Of a DNA stretch of 64,000 bases, positions 62,765 to 64,000 are shown piece by piece. Under the pieces are notes generated by a model. The model worked only from the letters and a program-made list of their open reading frames with translations, was not told where the DNA came from and did no database searches. The stretch lies in the NCBI GenBank assembly GCA_022606425.2, contig JAHDVF020001024.1:806001-870000 (forward strand), read 5' to 3'. Both the position numbers and the translations under genes were made by a program. This stretch comes from Lepidostoma basale (Eukaryota > Arthropoda > Insecta > Trichoptera > Lepidostomatidae). Every line of letters begins with the position of its first letter. The first letter of the stretch is position 1.

Positions 62765-63293
62765 CGCCTACCGCCATCATCGTCATGATAAGATCACCAT
62801 CACTAGTAAAGTTTAATAGTAGCTCATTGTAGCTTGATGAGCCACCGACTAATGCCTCATTAATAATAGAGAGGCGCTCTAAACTAGACATTTTAGGGTA
62901 GAGCACCGCTAGTGCCATCGAGCAACTATCAATCCAGCCTCTCACCTCTTCCGGGCGACTAGAGCGAGAGCCAATCAACTGTACTGATCTCACCCTACTG
63001 CTTTGACTGCCTACCACCCACGCAAAGTGCAGTGATTTTGAATAGCGATAGCTTGCAACATGGGTGCCATCATTTTGATCAATATTAGAGGATGGATAGG
63101 CAATATTGTAGTGATAACCACGCATAGCAGTAATGAAGCTATTAAGTGTCAGGTCAAAAAAATCGCCACTCTCCATAACCATCATCTTTGGTTGCGTGAC
63201 CACGCTAGCAGGCTCGCTGCTATCAAGTAGGCTCTCTTGAGCTCCTATCGATCTCATTCCTAATAATAGTAATAGAGCTATGTGCATCATCAT
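62754..63293 (-). CDS. exported protein of unknown function, coupled to murD
   Basis: A 179-residue protein with signal peptide MMMHIALLLLLGMRSIGAQE. The mature domain (SGDFFDLTLNSFITAMRGYHYNIAYPSSN, VASYRYSKSLHFAWVVGS, SSYNELLLNFTSDGDLIMTMMAVG) is alpha/beta, with no family recognised. SD AGAGG is 7 bases before the first of three ATGs. Its last codons overlap the murD start by 11 bases, so murD translation may depend on it. Confidence 0.7.
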   Translation of the reverse strand: MMMHIALLLLLGMRSIGAQESLLDSSEPASVVTQPKMMVMESGDFFDLTLNSFITAMRGYHYNIAYPSSNIDQNDGTHVASYRYSKSLHFAWVVGSQSSRVRSVQLIGSRSSRPEEVRGWIDSCSMALAVLYPKMSSLERLSIINEALVGGSSSYNELLLNFTSDGDLIMTMMAVGDGL

Positions 63294-63419
63294 TAATATT
63301 CCTCTAACCTCATCATCGATTCCTAAACAACATTCTATATTGTAAAATAATAAAAAACAATCACAAAGAGATCATCAATCGATATTATTCATAAAAGATA
63401 AAATATAGCTCAGAATATA
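63294..63419. other. AT-rich intergenic stretch before the tRNA-Gln promoter
   Basis: No ORF or RNA gene recognised on either strand in these 126 bases; with the promoter and hairpin that follow, the whole gene-free stretch runs to 63514. Confidence 0.6.
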
Positions 63420-63447
63420 TTGACTAATACTATTTAATCACTATAAT
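63420..63447 (+). promoter_or_regulatory. promoter of the tRNA-Gln/tRNA-Glu unit
   Basis: TTGACT (63420-63425), 16-base spacer, TATAAT (63442-63447). Confidence 0.65.
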
Positions 63448-63449
63448 GA

Positions 63450-63483
63450 TATCAGCATCAGTTCTTGTGAATCGATGCTGATA
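63450..63483 (+). repeat. inverted repeat at the tRNA transcription start
   Basis: TATCAGCATC (63450-63459) and GATGCTGATA (63474-63483) are perfect complements; TTC and GAA continue the stem inside after one mismatch and one G-T pair, with loop TTGT. It straddles the predicted transcription start. Confidence 0.7.
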
Positions 63484-63514
63484 TAAAGTTTTATTAAAAA
63501 TTGATGTAAATCAT

Positions 63515-63585
63515 TTCCCGGTTATGTAATGGTAGCATAGCAGATTCTGACTCTGCTTGTGGGGGTTCGAGTCCTCCCTGGGAAA
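63515..63585 (+). tRNA. tRNA-Gln (CTG anticodon)
   Basis: Acceptor TTCCCGG/CTGGGAA, anticodon stem GCAGA/TCTGC with loop TTCTGAC (anticodon CTG), T-arm GGGGGTTCGAGTCCTCC, discriminator A. CCA is not encoded. Confidence 0.92.
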
Positions 63586-63618
63586 ATGTTATTCAATGTT
63601 TTTAAAGCTATGCTAGAT

Positions 63619-63690
63619 GGTCCCTTCGTCTAGGGGTTAGGACATGAGATTCTCATTCTCAAAACACGGGTTCGATTCCCGTAGGGACTA
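63619..63690 (+). tRNA. tRNA-Glu (CTC anticodon)
   Basis: Acceptor GGTCCCT/AGGGACT, anticodon stem TGAGA/TCTCA with loop TTCTCAT (anticodon CTC), T-arm ACGGGTTCGATTCCCGT, discriminator A. A run of seven T (63691-63697) follows directly and may help termination. Confidence 0.93.
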
Positions 63691-63714
63691 TTTTTTTGGA
63701 GGTCGTTATACTGC

Positions 63715-64000
63715 ATGGTAGGATCTGTTTTTGATCAACTTACACTCTCACTAAGTAATGATGAGCGTCTACGTATTTTAGAACAAATTGTTGAAAAAAT
63801 TGACTATAGTCCGGTCCCCCTTATATCTAATGAGGTAGGTGATACACTTTCACTTACCCAACAACGCAGCAAGCTATCTTGGCTTGAAAAGGTTAAGCTT
63901 TTTCTTCGAACTTTTTTGGGACGTGACCACCCCGATGCAGTACTCCAGCACTATCTACTTAATAAAACCAAGAAAGAGCTAACCCGCAGCTATAGTAGCT
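63715..64000 (+). CDS. DUF5312-like spirochaete protein, N-terminal part (runs off the right edge)
   Basis: Open to the window end (95 residues). The start, VFDQLTLSLSNDERLRILEQIVEKI, and the later SKLSWLEKVKLFLRTFLGRDHPDAVLQHYLLNKTKKEL (in part) resemble the DUF5312 family known in treponemes and relatives. GGAGG (63698-63702) is 12 bases before the ATG. Function unknown; no membrane segment in the visible part. Confidence 0.6.
   Translation, partial: MVGSVFDQLTLSLSNDERLRILEQIVEKIDYSPVPLISNEVGDTLSLTQQRSKLSWLEKVKLFLRTFLGRDHPDAVLQHYLLNKTKKELTRSYSS

Overview
The window reads as a chromosome segment of a fermentative, host-associated spirochaete (roughly 40% G+C by eye). The evidence is the V-type ATPase operon in the order E-DUF2764-A-B-D-I-K, an EF-G of the mitochondrial/spirochaete EFG1 type, a DUF5312-like gene at the right edge, many small exported or lipidated proteins of unknown function, and oxygen defence by superoxide reductase, rubredoxin and ferritin. 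The gene content (arginine deiminase pathway, two PTS systems) would fit an insect- or gut-associated member such as Entomospira, but that placement is inference.

Layout. 1-4.3 kb: dnaJ start (cut by the window), pyridoxal kinase, a divergent cysteinyl-tRNA synthetase with ridA, and recO with an exported protein. 4.3-7.7 kb: an exported OB-fold-like protein, a two-component pair and a DsbA/FrnE-like oxidoreductase. 7.8-13.2 kb: an amino-sugar/disaccharide PTS locus (nagB, EIIC, EIIB, MupG-like, GH4, EIIA). 13.3-16.7 kb: coaBC, a coaX-like gene and an OPT transporter with overlapping ends. 16.8-18.7 kb: tRNA-His, an intact lipoprotein gene, its frameshifted paralogue and a PAP2 phosphatase. 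18.7-23.6 kb: arginine deiminase locus arcA-arcB-YfcC antiporter-arcC. 23.6-30.8 kb: an NtrB/AtoS-like cytoplasmic kinase facing a TolC-MFP-RND efflux operon that ends in a PII-like gene. 30.8-34.6 kb: a second PTS locus (EIIB-EIIC-DUF4127-ogt). 34.7-41.3 kb: cell-surface LamG/FN3 protein, VanY-type lipoprotein, tandem exported paralogues, ParB-like and metallophosphoesterase genes, an Ldh2-family dehydrogenase, a YbaY-like lipoprotein and tRNA-Lys. 41.3-49 kb: outer-membrane-like protein, aat, brnQ, an ABC exporter with a DUF2807 protein, and EF-G. 49.2-52.1 kb: desulfoferrodoxin, ferritin, rubredoxin, NifU and a flavodoxin-fold oxidoreductase. 52.1-64 kb: proS, V-ATPase operon, murD with an exported protein, tRNA-Gln, tRNA-Glu and a truncated spirochaete-type gene.

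Metabolically, two PTS permeases feed phosphorylated disaccharides to GH4/MupG hydrolases and NagB; arginine fermentation yields ATP through carbamate kinase; the V-ATPase interconverts ATP and an ion gradient. No CRISPR array, insertion sequence, prophage or toxin gene was seen. The most notable observations are a set of genes whose promoters place transcription start on or next to the ATG (apparently leaderless mRNAs), palindromic operators at both PTS loci and the efflux operon, a CysRS and a CoaX that lack conserved active-site residues, a multiply frameshifted lipoprotein paralogue, and a PII-like gene in an efflux operon abutting an NtrB-like kinase.
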